DNA from: Clostridium estertheticum
GTDB lineage: Bacteria; Bacillota; Clostridia; Clostridiales; Clostridiaceae
DNA: 64,000 nucleotides
NCBI RefSeq assembly: GCF_026650985.1
Contig: NZ_CP086239.1
Location: forward strand, 4,862,501 to 4,926,500
Direction: 5' to 3'
Shown here: positions 1 to 9,437 of the stretch, in pieces
Numbering within the stretch: the stretch's first letter is position 1
How the letters are laid out: the number at the start of each line of letters is the position of its first letter
Position numbers and translations under genes: made by a program
Notes under the pieces: model-generated
Seen by the model: only the letters and a program-made list of their open reading frames with translations
Database searches by the model: none
What the model was told of the DNA's origin: nothing

Positions 1-1181
1 ATGAAGCTAGTCAAGTATCATTTGGTAAAACTTTAACTAAAACTATAGTAATAATTGTTATAGGATTATTTGTGGCTATTGCACTGGGTTTAATTATTTC
101 TATTTCAATTTCAAGGCATCTAAAGAAGGTTTTAATAGTTGCCCAGGCTCTTGGCGAAAATGATTTATCAAAAACTGTTGATCTCAATACTAATGATGAG
201 GTTGGTATTTTAGCAAAATCTTTAAATAAAGCTATAACAAACTTGAAAACATTAATCGGAGAAATATCAGGAAGTGCCACTGATATTAATGCTACCAGTG
301 AAGAGCTATCGGCTACAACACAGGAAATATCAGCAAAAATGGAGCTTGTGAATGAATCTGTAAGACAAGTATCATTAGGAGCCGAGCAGTTAAGTGCAAC
401 AACAGAGGAAGTAAATGCAACTACAGAAAGTATCGCAGAAAATGTGGCTGATGTCACTAAAAGAACCCGTAATGGAAATAGGATTGCAAGCGATATAGAA
501 GTAAAGGCAAAACAGGTTAAAGAAGATGCTGAGAATAACTTCAGTATAGCAAATAAATTATATTTGGATAAACAAGCAAATATACTAAAAGCAATTGAAG
601 AAGGCAAGGTTGTTGGTGAAGTTAAGATAATGGCAGATGAAATAGGAAATATAGCAAGCCAGACAAATCTTCTTGCACTTAATGCAGCTATTGAAGCAGC
701 GAGAGCAGGAGAAGATGGTAAGGGCTTTACAGTAGTTGCAGATGAGGTTAAAAAATTAGCTGAAGCGTCATCAGCTATAGTTCAAAGGATTCAAGAGGTA
801 ACTTTAAAAGTGGAGCAAGCATTCCATAATATTTCTAACAATGCTCAGGATGTGTTGAGCTTTATTGATAGTAAAGTTACACCTGATTATGAAATGTTTG
901 TAGATACAGGTAAGCAATACGGTAATGATGCCATAGTATTTAATGAGCTATCGACGAGTATTGGAGACTCAATGAATGTAGTAAATAAAACTGTATTAGG
1001 AATTAAAAAGGCGATTGAAACTGTATCAGCTACAGCTGAGGAATCAGTTGCAAGTTCAGAGGAAATACTCGCAAGTGTTGATGAGTCTGTTATGGCAATT
1101 GCGGAAATAACAAAGGCTTCTCAAGATCAAGCGATACTTGCAGAGAAATTAAACAATATGGTTCAAAAGTTTAAATTGTAG
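1..1181 (+). CDS. Methyl-accepting chemotaxis protein, 5' end outside the window
   Basis: The reading frame is open from the first bases, so the gene starts before the window and its N-terminal sensor is not visible. What remains begins in the last transmembrane segment (a hydrophobic run encoded at about 42-110), followed by a HAMP linker and the long coiled-coil signalling domain. The kinase-control tip [15 protein letters not shown] is encoded near 670-715. In the cell this would be a membrane chemoreceptor that controls CheA through CheW. No methyl-acceptor sites were assigned. The gene ends 58 bases before a convergent gene, with a terminator hairpin between them. The ligand cannot be guessed because the sensor is cut off. 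Confidence 0.93.
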   Translation, partial: EASQVSFGKTLTKTIVIIVIGLFVAIALGLIISISISRHLKKVLIVAQALGENDLSKTVDLNTNDEVGILAKSLNKAITNLKTLIGEISGSATDINATSEELSATTQEISAKMELVNESVRQVSLGAEQLSATTEEVNATTESIAENVADVTKRTRNGNRIASDIEVKAKQVKEDAENNFSIANKLYLDKQANILKAIEEGKVVGEVKIMADEIGNIASQTNLLALNAAIEAARAGEDGKGFTVVADEVKKLAEASSAIVQRIQEVTLKVEQAFHNISNNAQDVLSFIDSKVTPDYEMFVDTGKQYGNDAIVFNELSTSIGDSMNVVNKTVLGIKKAIETVSATAEESVASSEEILASVDESVMAIAEITKASQDQAILAEKLNNMVQKFKL

Positions 1182-1190
1182 AATATTAAT

Positions 1191-1232
1191 TAAAACCCTG
1201 TTTAATTCAAATATGAGTTAAATGGGGTTTTA
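1191..1232. terminator. Terminator between convergent genes
   Basis: TAAAACCC pairs with GGGTTTTA, with further pairing TTTAA/TTAAA inside across one mismatch. It lies directly after the chemoreceptor stop and just before the end of the convergent HTH gene, so it can serve both. Confidence 0.7.
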
Positions 1233-1238
1233 AAATGT

Positions 1239-2759
1239 TTATTTCTTGATGAGTTGTTTTTTAAAAGTATCTACTTGATGCTGAAGCCATTTTATAACTT
1301 CTTTTTTATCTTTATCTATAGGCGAGATTTGTTCCCAAATTTCTTTGAAATATCCTTCAAAAGCATTAACGACCATGGGCTCTTGAATTACTATGGCGTG
1401 TTTTGAAGATTCAATATGAACGCTATGTCTTTCTTTGATAATAAAAGAAGAAACGGTATTCCCTTTGTTTTTATAAAGAGTTTCATTAACAAAAGAAAAT
1501 TTATAGTTGTCATAGGTTTTTAATAAATTAAGTATATTTTGTATAAGTATAATTATATCTTCAATATCAAAATTAATTGTATTAACTACGTTAAAGGAGT
1601 AAAAAGAGAGTTCCTTGTTTTTAATTATATTTTGCATAGAGCTTAGGAGGTATATGTCTAAATATTCATGCTGTTTTATATTTAACAAAAAAGAGTTTAC
1701 TCTACGTTGGTGTAGTTCTAATATTTTTATTAGCTGATCATTAGTAAAGCTCAGTTTCTCTAATAGTTTCTTTAGTAATACATTGGGAATAAGTGATAAG
1801 CTAAGGTTATTTTTAAACAAAAATTGGTTTCCAGAGGTATTATCACTTTCATCTAATGAGTTATTGTATGCTAGACTTTCATCTAAATCATAATATTCCA
1901 TTAATGATTTAGATAAAGGTAAAAGAATTATATTAAAATTTTTGCATAAAATATCAATTCCGACTTGATTGTTGGTATAAAATGCGCAATCTATTTCAGA
2001 ATTTAGACTTGTTGAAAAACAGCTAAGAGCACCTTTGCCAGGAATAATAGCGACTTCTCTACCCTGAGAAGCTACATCATAAGTTTTATAGTAATAGAGT
2101 AGGAATCGACCTGTTTCTAATAAGGGAATAGCTAAAAGTATAAGGTTCATTATTTCCTTAGTATTTTGGTTTAATTTGAATAGAAATTTTACAGTCCAAC
2201 CATTTATCAACGCCTTTAAAATAGCCTCTTTCCATCCTATAAAATCTTCCTGAATTTTTATTAGATCTAGATTGTTGTCAGAGGATAGGTAGATTACATT
2301 ATTGTTTTTACATTTTTCTTTTCCAGCTGTTTCAATTAAAGTTAATATAGATGCTAAAACATTTTTACGACCAATAATGATATTATTATTATCTTTATTT
2401 GATAAATCAATTTTTTTATTAGTTCTTATTCTTTTACCCTCCAAAGAACGACCTTGAGATTCTAAAAGAGCCTTCATTAGTTTACCTTTAATGGGTATTT
2501 TTACGTAGGCATGCCCACAAACTATGTTAAGAACATCATTTAAACGTTCTTCTTGAATAGAATTTAAAATATTTTCAGAAAGAAAGTTTGTTATACTTTC
2601 TATGTAATTTCCATGATACGAAGGAATTCTTTGCTCATGAAGCCAACGACTTATTAGAGAACTGTCAACGTTAATTCCTTTAGATAATCGATTATTGCTC
2701 ATATCTAATGAAGAAAGTAGCAGTTGAAGACATTCTCCAAACTTAACTTTTGTAATCAT
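1239..2759 (-). CDS. HTH-domain regulator-like protein of unknown target (506 aa)
   Basis: I start the gene at the ATG at 2759 because it has a good ribosome binding site (AAGGAGC); the frame is open upstream but has no site there. Residues about 5-60 look like a Cro/C1-type helix-turn-helix (NNRLSKGINVDSSLISRWL). The remaining 440 residues have no signal peptide, membrane segment or domain that I recognise. It is probably a cytoplasmic DNA-binding or sensory protein. It diverges from the YpmS-like membrane protein gene, which could be its target, though nothing in the sequence proves this. The product is much longer than a simple XRE repressor. Confidence 0.6.
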   Translation of the reverse strand: MITKVKFGECLQLLLSSLDMSNNRLSKGINVDSSLISRWLHEQRIPSYHGNYIESITNFLSENILNSIQEERLNDVLNIVCGHAYVKIPIKGKLMKALLESQGRSLEGKRIRTNKKIDLSNKDNNNIIIGRKNVLASILTLIETAGKEKCKNNNVIYLSSDNNLDLIKIQEDFIGWKEAILKALINGWTVKFLFKLNQNTKEIMNLILLAIPLLETGRFLLYYYKTYDVASQGREVAIIPGKGALSCFSTSLNSEIDCAFYTNNQVGIDILCKNFNIILLPLSKSLMEYYDLDESLAYNNSLDESDNTSGNQFLFKNNLSLSLIPNVLLKKLLEKLSFTNDQLIKILELHQRRVNSFLLNIKQHEYLDIYLLSSMQNIIKNKELSFYSFNVVNTINFDIEDIIILIQNILNLLKTYDNYKFSFVNETLYKNKGNTVSSFIIKERHSVHIESSKHAIVIQEPMVVNAFEGYFKEIWEQISPIDKDKKEVIKWLQHQVDTFKKQLIKK

Positions 2760-2912
2760 AAAATGCTCCTTTTGAAAAAATGTCATGTTTATTTTATAAA
2801 AACTATGTAAATGTTTAAACATAGATATATATAATGTAACATATAATATATTACCATTAAATATAAAAAACGACAATTTTATTTTACTGCAAAATCATTT
2901 ATAGAATATTTA

Positions 2913-2941
2913 TTGACTGTATTATTTATATTTTGTACAAT
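2913..2941 (+). promoter_or_regulatory. Sigma-A-type promoter of the YpmS-like gene
   Basis: TTGACT at 2913-2918, a 17-base spacer, then TACAAT at 2936-2941. It lies 36 bases upstream of the start codon. Confidence 0.65.
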
Positions 2942-2977
2942 GGTAATTGGGAATTATAACAAAAGGAGGGAGATAAT

Positions 2978-4174
2978 ATGACTAGAACTAAGGGATCTAA
3001 GAGGAACAAATTGATAGGGGTACTTATTATTTTAGTGGGTATACTAGCAGTTTTTGCATACATGATATTGTATAACGGTGGAATTACAATTAGAAAAACG
3101 GCTACAACGGAGGTTATAGGAAAGCTTGCAAAGGTGCAGATAACAGGTGGAGAATTCGAATTAACTCAAAAAAATATGGATGAGTTAAGCAATTTATATT
3201 TTGCAAAGCCTATAACCAAAGGAAATATTATTCTTAATGGAGTTAATGTAGAAATTTTAAATGATGAGCTTTTAATAAATGCTCCTATAAAATACAAGAA
3301 TCTTAATCTATTATTTTCATCAAAGGGAAAAGTAAGTGTCTTAAATGGTACAATTACATATGATGTCGATAATTTTAAAATTGGAAAGCTTAAATTACCT
3401 AAAAAAATTGTTTTATCTCAAATAATAAAGCTTAATAATAAAAACCTTTATGTTGAGGGTAATTTAATAAAAATTAATCCAAGTATGTTTCCTTTTAAAA
3501 TAAGTAGTCTTAAAATTAAAGATAATAAAATACTCGCAGCGGCTCCCAAGCAGAGTATAAAAAAGTCATTTGAAGAAATTACTAAAATGAGTGGGGTAGA
3601 GATTGATAAGCAACTAGATATATTAAAACAGAAAATACAAAATGCTGCAAAGCTTATGAGTGGAGAAGCAGAAAAAGCAAAATTAAAAGAGATTCAAGAT
3701 ATTATAGATAAGGCTAAGGGTAAATCAATAGATGAAAAGAAACAAATTATAAGTGATAGCATTAATAAGATTGATGGAGCCATTAGTAAAATAACAGACA
3801 ATGATAAAAAGAAAGAATTAGAGAAAATTAGAGCTGCTGCTGAAAATGCACAAAAGATTGCAGCGGAAAAACAAAAAATATCTCAGGAGCAGGATGCTAC
3901 TAAAAGTGCTTCATTAATAAAGGCACGGGACGATTTAGGTAGTGCATATTCTAATGTAGAGACTTCAAAAGAAAAGCAGATGATATCAATAATGCAATCA
4001 ACTATGAGCGAGATGGCATCAAATTCATCTTATAATTCTAGCGCAGATCAAGCCTCAGTTAAATCTATTTACAGTAGCCTAGATTCGCAAAGTAAGAATA
4101 AATTTAAGTATACATTAGCTAGCAATGTTGATTCGGACAATCTTTCTGTGTTAAGACAGATTTTTGGAATGTAA
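2978..4174 (+). CDS. Membrane-anchored YpmS-like (DUF2140-type) protein with helical tail
   Basis: The ribosome binding site AAAGGAGGG precedes the ATG. The N-terminus is basic, followed by one membrane segment (residues about 12-31), so the rest is predicted to lie outside the membrane. Residues about 40-195 follow the pattern of Bacillus YpmS: a short beta-rich domain ending in IGKLKLPKKIVLSQI and a strand carrying INPSMFPFKISSLKI. From about residue 200 the protein is lysine- and alanine-rich, predicted helical or coiled coil, and ends in a serine- and asparagine-rich tail. No enzyme motif is visible. The family assignment rests on my memory of the YpmS pattern and is moderate. Its function is unknown. 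Confidence 0.55.
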   Translation: MTRTKGSKRNKLIGVLIILVGILAVFAYMILYNGGITIRKTATTEVIGKLAKVQITGGEFELTQKNMDELSNLYFAKPITKGNIILNGVNVEILNDELLINAPIKYKNLNLLFSSKGKVSVLNGTITYDVDNFKIGKLKLPKKIVLSQIIKLNNKNLYVEGNLIKINPSMFPFKISSLKIKDNKILAAAPKQSIKKSFEEITKMSGVEIDKQLDILKQKIQNAAKLMSGEAEKAKLKEIQDIIDKAKGKSIDEKKQIISDSINKIDGAISKITDNDKKKELEKIRAAAENAQKIAAEKQKISQEQDATKSASLIKARDDLGSAYSNVETSKEKQMISIMQSTMSEMASNSSYNSSADQASVKSIYSSLDSQSKNKFKYTLASNVDSDNLSVLRQIFGM

Positions 4175-4177
4175 AAA

Positions 4178-4199
4178 AGGATAGTGAGATCACTATCCT
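4178..4199. terminator. Bidirectional terminator
   Basis: AGGATAGTG and CACTATCCT form a 9-bp stem with loop AGAT. A run of six A on the left gives a U-tract for the minus-strand lipoprotein gene. It lies between two convergent genes. Confidence 0.8.
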
Positions 4200-4212
4200 A
4201 AAAATTATTATG

Positions 4213-4629
4213 CTATTTTGACATAATTGTTAGTATCACATCTTTGGCCGTTTTTTGAATCAAAATAATTGCCATGTGTGTACCTTTTTTAGCATTTACA
4301 CTATATGATTTTTTTGCTTCAGTGATAGTCCAACCATCTTGTTTTAAGATAGCTTGATAATCATTAAATACCTTTACATCTGTTGTATTTTTTAAGGTAT
4401 ATGTAGAAGTATCAAGTGCTTTTTTTGTTTTAGCAGTGTATTTAGCTGATTGTACTCCAGTGTATGTTGGGAGATATGCTAAATCCTTAGTATATGTTAT
4501 TTTAGTTTTAGCAGGAGTAGTAGAGGTAGCTATACTAGTCTTACTTGCATCTGCAGTTGTTTTACTACCACATGCAACGAAAGATAGGGATATAACTAAC
4601 ACCATTGTAATGTAGAGAAACTTTTTCAT
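4213..4629 (-). CDS. Small secreted lipoprotein (138 aa)
   Basis: The start has an AAGGAGGTGA ribosome binding site. The first 20 residues form a lipoprotein signal peptide ending in SFVAC, so Cys20 would be lipidated and the protein held on the outer face of the membrane. A threonine- and lysine-rich linker follows. The C-terminal 85 residues form a compact domain with YLPTYTGVQ and DYQAILKQDGW. A similar pattern (FLPLLADVP, DYVKTLNSYGW) occurs at the C-terminus of the secreted protease at 24433-25680, so the two may share a fold. I do not recognise a function. Confidence 0.75.
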   Translation of the reverse strand: MKKFLYITMVLVISLSFVACGSKTTADASKTSIATSTTPAKTKITYTKDLAYLPTYTGVQSAKYTAKTKKALDTSTYTLKNTTDVKVFNDYQAILKQDGWTITEAKKSYSVNAKKGTHMAIILIQKTAKDVILTIMSK

Positions 4630-4803
4630 GAAAAATCACCTCCTTAAAAAATTAGCCTCAATGTACATTTTAAAGCAATTAATGGTAATGTCAAGTATCT
4701 ACGTCGTAAAAGCAATAGTATATAAATATTGTAGTTTAAAAGTAAATAGTAGTAAAAATATTGTCAATAATTCAAGTATTTTAAATTTTTTTGCTTGAAA
4801 AAA

Positions 4804-4832
4804 AGAGGAAATTGTACTTTTTTGTCGAATTA
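4804..4832 (+). promoter_or_regulatory. Sigma-H promoter of spo0A with overlapping 0A box
   Basis: AGAGGAAAT at 4804-4812 and GTCGAATTA at 4824-4832 are separated by 11 bases, matching the known sigma-H pattern RnAGGAwWW-N11/12-RnnGAATWW at every defined position. The -10 region overlaps TGTCGAA (4823-4829), a perfect 0A box, so Spo0A bound here would touch its own promoter. Confidence 0.8.
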
Positions 4833-4878
4833 ATATATTAGTATACTTTGTGACTGATATATAAAGGGGATTAAAAAA

Positions 4879-5694
4879 ATGGTAAATCAAGAGATAAACA
4901 TAGTCATTGCAGATGACAACAAAGAATTTTGTAATCTTCTTAATGAATATCTATCGAATGAGGATGATATTAATGTTATTGGCATTGCAGGAGATGGAAT
5001 AAAGGCAATAGAGCTTGTTTACGAAAAAAAACCTGATTTATTAGTGCTTGATATAATTATGCCTAATCTTGATGGACTTGACGTTTTAGAGAGATTAAGT
5101 AGAATGAATATGAATTCAAAGCCTTATATAATAGTTTTGTCAGCAGTTGGAAATGATAAAATAACTCAAAGAGCCATAACTCTCGGGGCAGATTATTATG
5201 TTGTAAAACCTTTTGATATGGAAGTACTTGCTCGAAGAATAAGACAGATGTTAAATAACACTATCAACAGTGTTAGTGCAGTACGAACATCTACTTATTC
5301 TGATAATACTCAGAGTGAAACTTATGAAAATGAATCTACCAATGCTGATATGATGAATGAAATAACTAGAATTATCCATCAGATTGGAATACCTAGTAAT
5401 TTAAAAGGGTATATGTATATAAGAGAAGCAATATTTATGGTGATTAATGACACAGGGCTTTTATCATTAGTAACAAAAGAATTGTACCCATCAATAGGAA
5501 AGAAATTTAGTACTACAGCGAGTAGGGTGGAAAGATCAATGAGACATGCATTAGACATTGCATGGAGCGGGCTTAAAGAAGAGAAGATTAATAAAATTTT
5601 TGGTTATACAATCTGTAATAAAAAAGGCAAGCCTAGTAATTCTGAATTTGTAGCCATGGTTGCTGATAAGTTAAGAATACATAATATAGAGTAG
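4879..5694 (+). CDS. spo0A: Sporulation master regulator Spo0A
   Basis: Residues 1-125 form a receiver domain with acidic pocket ADD (11-13), phospho-acceptor Asp58 in LLVLDIIMP and the KPFD lysine. After a serine- and asparagine-rich linker, residues about 150-270 form the Spo0A DNA-binding domain, with the hallmark TKELYPSIGKKF, SRVERSMRHALDIAW and IFGYTICNKKGKPSNSEF segments. It is the phosphorelay output regulator that starts sporulation. Length (271 aa) is normal for the family. In most clostridia spo0A follows spoIVB; here it stands alone behind a lipoprotein gene on the other strand, so a second copy elsewhere cannot be excluded. A sigma-H promoter and a 0A box lie just upstream. Confidence 0.9.
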   Translation: MVNQEINIVIADDNKEFCNLLNEYLSNEDDINVIGIAGDGIKAIELVYEKKPDLLVLDIIMPNLDGLDVLERLSRMNMNSKPYIIVLSAVGNDKITQRAITLGADYYVVKPFDMEVLARRIRQMLNNTINSVSAVRTSTYSDNTQSETYENESTNADMMNEITRIIHQIGIPSNLKGYMYIREAIFMVINDTGLLSLVTKELYPSIGKKFSTTASRVERSMRHALDIAWSGLKEEKINKIFGYTICNKKGKPSNSEFVAMVADKLRIHNIE

Positions 5695-5775
5695 TTGCTT
5701 ATTTTATGATACAATAATAAATATAAAAAGTTTATTTAAAAATATAAAATACTGTTGCAAAGGGATGGAAAATAT

Positions 5776-6393
5776 ATGAGTAATATTGATATACAAAAAG
5801 TTGGGACTGATTTTATTGTTATAAGTGATAAATTAAGTGGGATAGTTACTATAACTACTGAGGATTTAGCTGAGCAAAATTTATCTAATAATTTTATTTA
5901 TAAGGTTTTACCGAATGGCGAAATACTAAATGTTGCTAAAGAAAATAAAACAGATGAAAAATTAGAGAAAAAAGCAGTTAAGAGTTCAAAAGAAATTTTA
6001 AGTGATAAATTAATAGAGGATGGATTTGAGAAAATCCCAGAGAATTTATCTAAATTAGAGCTTACTAAAATATTGGAGTTTTCTGAAAATAAAATTGTTA
6101 AAAATAATAAATATTCAAGGATGTTCCCTTTTAGCGTTGAAAAAACTGATAATTATGATTTAAAAGTAATATTACTAATGTACAATGGAAGTAATAATGA
6201 AACTGAAATAAATAAGTTTCCATTAAAGATAAAAGATGCAAATAATAATGTGTTAATAGCTGACCTTGTCGATATAAATAAAACAATAAGTGTCTCTAAA
6301 ATAGGTATATGTGAAGTACTAATAGAAAAAGAACGTCTTAGTGAACAATTACCAGATTTAACAACTTGGACTATTACCTTTGAAATGGTATAA
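5776..6393 (+). CDS. SLAP-domain-like protein (205 aa)
   Basis: I start at the ATG at 5776, preceded by AAGGGATGG; a TTG 21 bases upstream is also in frame. There is no signal peptide or membrane segment. Residues 1-100 are charged. The last 90 residues (from about FPFSVEKTDNYDL) form a beta-rich domain with NGSNNETEINKFPLKIKD, resembling the SLAP domains of the protein at 47362-48204 (INFHKVPLLIVNKNG). SLAP domains are known from S-layer-associated proteins of Bacillales. With no export signal visible, either export is non-classical or the protein works inside the cell. It lies 81 bases after spo0A and may be read from the same transcript. Confidence 0.5.
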   Translation: MSNIDIQKVGTDFIVISDKLSGIVTITTEDLAEQNLSNNFIYKVLPNGEILNVAKENKTDEKLEKKAVKSSKEILSDKLIEDGFEKIPENLSKLELTKILEFSENKIVKNNKYSRMFPFSVEKTDNYDLKVILLMYNGSNNETEINKFPLKIKDANNNVLIADLVDINKTISVSKIGICEVLIEKERLSEQLPDLTTWTITFEMV

Positions 6394-6415
6394 AATGATA
6401 TAAATTAATATTTAC

Positions 6416-6464
6416 AAAGAAGATGTTTGGAATGAGTTTATTCCAAACATCTTCTTTTTTTATT
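6416..6464 (+). terminator. Strong rho-independent terminator
   Basis: An 18-bp stem (6416-6433 with 6440-6457) with a 6-base loop, followed by a T run. It ends the spo0A/SLAP-like unit. Confidence 0.88.
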
Positions 6465-6499
6465 ATATAGGAAACCGCTGTGGATAATATCTATATGCT

Positions 6500-6552
6500 A
6501 GAGCTTGTTCCTTTTGCCACTTGCCATGTGGGTGGCACTGTGGGTGGCACCG
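6500..6552. repeat. GC-rich palindromic sequence, REP-like remnant
   Basis: TGCCAC (6515-6520) pairs with GTGGCA (6532-6537), and TGTGGGTGGCAC is then repeated directly. GTTCCTTTTGCCAC precedes it. The local base composition is much richer in G+C than the neighbourhood. It resembles palindromes of the type linked to REP-associated transposases, but no transposase is present. The remaining part of the 6394-6694 gap holds only AT-rich leader sequence for the next gene. Confidence 0.4.
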
Positions 6553-6694
6553 AACTTTTACAAAAATATTTGAAAAATATGCAACTATACTGTCAGGACA
6601 AGCGTTATATAAGTGTAAACAAGTATAAAAGTAAAGCATAAAAATTATAAAATAATATCAAAAGATAAATGTAAATAAACGGAGGCATAAATAT

Positions 6695-9358
6695 ATGAAT
6701 AAGAAAATTACAAGTTCAGCACTTGCTGCATTAATAATAGCTGGATCAACATCTTTTACGGCTTTTGCAGCAATGGACAATGGAACAGTTGTAATAGGGG
6801 ATAAGGCTTTTGATTTAGCTTATGCTAATGACTCAATTAATGCTCCTGAAATCACGAGTCCAATAATCGCAGGTGGAGCAATTTATGTTAAAGATTTTAA
6901 TGGAAATTGGATAAATAATGTTACGGGAGAAACCACTTCGGCGGGACTAATACCTGCTGTAGTTTATAAAAATACTAAGGGTGAAACTAAATTTGATGCT
7001 GCAGATGCTAGCGTAACAGCTATTAAGGAAACTTCATACCTAAAAACATTTACAAGTATTACAAATTCAATTACTAATACATCAAAGGTTATATACTTAA
7101 CAGCAGTAGATCAGTATGGTGAAGCATATGATATAAAAACAGATGATTCATATAAGGTAACGGCAACAATAAATGGAATACCTTTAAGTGATACGCAGGT
7201 GAAATTAACAACAGATAATAATATGGCAAAAATAACATTAGACAAAGATTTAGTTGAAAATGATGTCATAGTAATAAAACTTGATAAATTTGATAAAGAT
7301 GTTACCACTTCAAGCGCAAAATTAATATCGGAAGTAATCTCTAATTTTGTGGTAGCAAAAGCTAAACTATCACAACTTAATTTAACCTCTGAAAAACCTG
7401 TTACTGAGTTTAATAAGGAAGATATTAATTATAATAAAATAACACAAAATGATGGTGCTATATTAACAACTGATATGATTAAATTTAATATAAATCCTAA
7501 AACAAGTGGTACAGTTGCTAGTGATGTAACAGTTACAGCAAGTCTTCGTGGAGGTAGCGATGCTGATAAAAATGATATAATAATAAGCGCTAAATCGACA
7601 AAAGAGGGAATATATGAAGTTACTCCATATGTAGGAGCGACCTTTGAAGCAGAAGGCACTATAAAGGCAACAAAATTTGATGTGACAACTACAGTAAATG
7701 GAATTGCAACAACTATTGATTCTATAACATTACCAAAACTTAAAGTTAATACAAAGACGACAACAAATTTAGTTATAAGAAATGCTCACAATGAGGTTAT
7801 AGACGAAAATGGTAATAATGTTACGGCTTTAGTTTATAGAAATGGAGTATTAGATAATAGCTTAACAGTTGAAAAGCTGGATATAGATGGAAAATCATCA
7901 ACTACGAGGCCAGTTAAATCATTAAGATTTAATGCAAAAGAAGCTGGAAATTACATAATAAGGCTAATAGTTAATGGTACAGTTGCAAGTAAGGATGTAT
8001 TAGCTATTTCAGAAGTTACATCACTCGCAGGTATTGAACTTGGAAATAATATAACAGACAATAGTATAATAGCGAATGAGATGACTCCTGCTTATAGGGT
8101 TATAGGTGTAGTTGACAATAAGTGGGATGAAATAATTCCAGATACTTCGGGATGGACTATTGAGATTAAAAATAAAGCAGGCACAAGTTTCAATGGGTTT
8201 GCAAGTATTGTGTATTATAAACATGATTCAATAGGAGTTATTATAGATGCTACAAAAGAAGATGCTGAGGGTATAGCTGTAAAGTTCGCTCCAAATGCTA
8301 CATCAGTTAATAGTTTAGAAGCAGACACAATACTCACGATAAAAGTTGGAAATAAAGCAATAAGTTCTACGGACGTTATTAAAGATACATTAGACGTAAC
8401 TGTAAGAGCAAAGAGTAAAGTAAAATCTATAACACTTGCAGATACTAAAATTTCAATAATCCCAGGAGCTAGTGTTAAAAAAGAAATAGTTATGCTTGAC
8501 CAATATGGAAAAGCTATCACTGATCCTACTATGGTAAAGGTATTATATGGATCAAAAACTACTGCAACAGTTTCTTATGATGATAGAGCTAAAAAAATGT
8601 ATATAATATATTTTGGCGAGGCATTAGGAATTGATACAATAGTTGTGAAATCATTAACTGAGCCTGCTATAACAGCAACTGCAAGTATAAGCATTGGCGA
8701 TAATACAAATATAAATTCAATAGCATTTAATGAAAACAAATACAAAGTATATAATGATGCTAATAATGATGTTTTGGATCAATCGGTAGCATTAACTTAT
8801 AAAGTAAATGGTGGAGATATTGATGTGCCGACAGGTGCTCTTCACGTAATTTATGATTCTAAATTAGTTACTGTAACTACAGAGGGCTCAGTAATAAATG
8901 TTAAAGCAAAGGCGGGTGTGAATACTGCTGCAACGGGTATTGGTAGTGATACAATTATAACAATAAGTGTTCTTACAGCTAATGGAAAAACAGATTCGAT
9001 AAATCTAACATTCTCTGATGATGCTGCGGTAGTTACTCCTTCAACAGTAGTAATTAAAGATACTGTTGATGAAAATAAAGATTTAGCAGGAACACAATTA
9101 ATAATTGGCAGAGATGAAAAGGGAAATGTTGTTAATGAAACGACAGGACAGATTACATTACTCGGTGTAGATCAATATGGAAATAAAGATATAGATGTAA
9201 CAACCGATACAACTTGGACATCTAGCAATTCTGAGATAGCTAAAGTAGGTACAAATACTGGCCTTGTAACAGCAGTAAAACCTGGAAAAACAACAATAAC
9301 AGGCTTTTACAAAGGGAATTTATATACTATAGAAGTTGAAATACCAGAAGTAAAATAA
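6695..9358 (+). CDS. Secreted Ig-like surface protein with shared N-terminal module (887 aa)
   Basis: A signal peptide covers residues 1-25 or so (cleavage near AFA). Residues about 27-105 form a module (NGTVVIGDKAFDLAYAND, IYVKDF, WINN, IPAVVYK) that also starts the protease at 24433 and makes up most of the small protein at 49518. The rest is a chain of beta-rich segments typical of Ig-like surface proteins. The clearest is a C-terminal Big_2-type domain at about 800-887 (DTTWTSSNSEIAKV, GLVTAVKPGKTTIT). There is no LPXTG motif, SLH domain or C-terminal membrane anchor, so attachment to the wall, if any, would depend on the N-terminal module or on assembly. An S-layer or adhesin-like role is inference. 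It has a GGAGG ribosome binding site. Confidence 0.75.
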   Translation: MNKKITSSALAALIIAGSTSFTAFAAMDNGTVVIGDKAFDLAYANDSINAPEITSPIIAGGAIYVKDFNGNWINNVTGETTSAGLIPAVVYKNTKGETKFDAADASVTAIKETSYLKTFTSITNSITNTSKVIYLTAVDQYGEAYDIKTDDSYKVTATINGIPLSDTQVKLTTDNNMAKITLDKDLVENDVIVIKLDKFDKDVTTSSAKLISEVISNFVVAKAKLSQLNLTSEKPVTEFNKEDINYNKITQNDGAILTTDMIKFNINPKTSGTVASDVTVTASLRGGSDADKNDIIISAKSTKEGIYEVTPYVGATFEAEGTIKATKFDVTTTVNGIATTIDSITLPKLKVNTKTTTNLVIRNAHNEVIDENGNNVTALVYRNGVLDNSLTVEKLDIDGKSSTTRPVKSLRFNAKEAGNYIIRLIVNGTVASKDVLAISEVTSLAGIELGNNITDNSIIANEMTPAYRVIGVVDNKWDEIIPDTSGWTIEIKNKAGTSFNGFASIVYYKHDSIGVIIDATKEDAEGIAVKFAPNATSVNSLEADTILTIKVGNKAISSTDVIKDTLDVTVRAKSKVKSITLADTKISIIPGASVKKEIVMLDQYGKAITDPTMVKVLYGSKTTATVSYDDRAKKMYIIYFGEALGIDTIVVKSLTEPAITATASISIGDNTNINSIAFNENKYKVYNDANNDVLDQSVALTYKVNGGDIDVPTGALHVIYDSKLVTVTTEGSVINVKAKAGVNTAATGIGSDTIITISVLTANGKTDSINLTFSDDAAVVTPSTVVIKDTVDENKDLAGTQLIIGRDEKGNVVNETTGQITLLGVDQYGNKDIDVTTDTTWTSSNSEIAKVGTNTGLVTAVKPGKTTITGFYKGNLYTIEVEIPEVK

Positions 9359-9366
9359 AAAAACTC

Positions 9367-9417
9367 AAAAAATATATGAACCAGATAAATATTGTTTATC
9401 TGGTTCATATATTTTTT
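9367..9417. terminator. Bidirectional terminator with 23-bp stem
   Basis: A perfect 23-bp stem (9367-9389 with 9395-9417), a 5-base loop, and A and T runs at the two ends. It separates two convergent genes. Confidence 0.9.
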
Positions 9418-9437
9418 GTTGTGATACTCGCAATAGG

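Noticed and set aside
11-607. 198-residue open frame on the minus strand
   Set aside because: It lies opposite the chemoreceptor gene, whose domains are clear. The serine- and valine-rich translation is typical of an antisense shadow.
4699-4890. 63-residue minus-strand frame before spo0A
   Set aside because: It covers the spo0A promoter and start, has no ribosome binding site, and its translation looks like AT-rich non-coding sequence.
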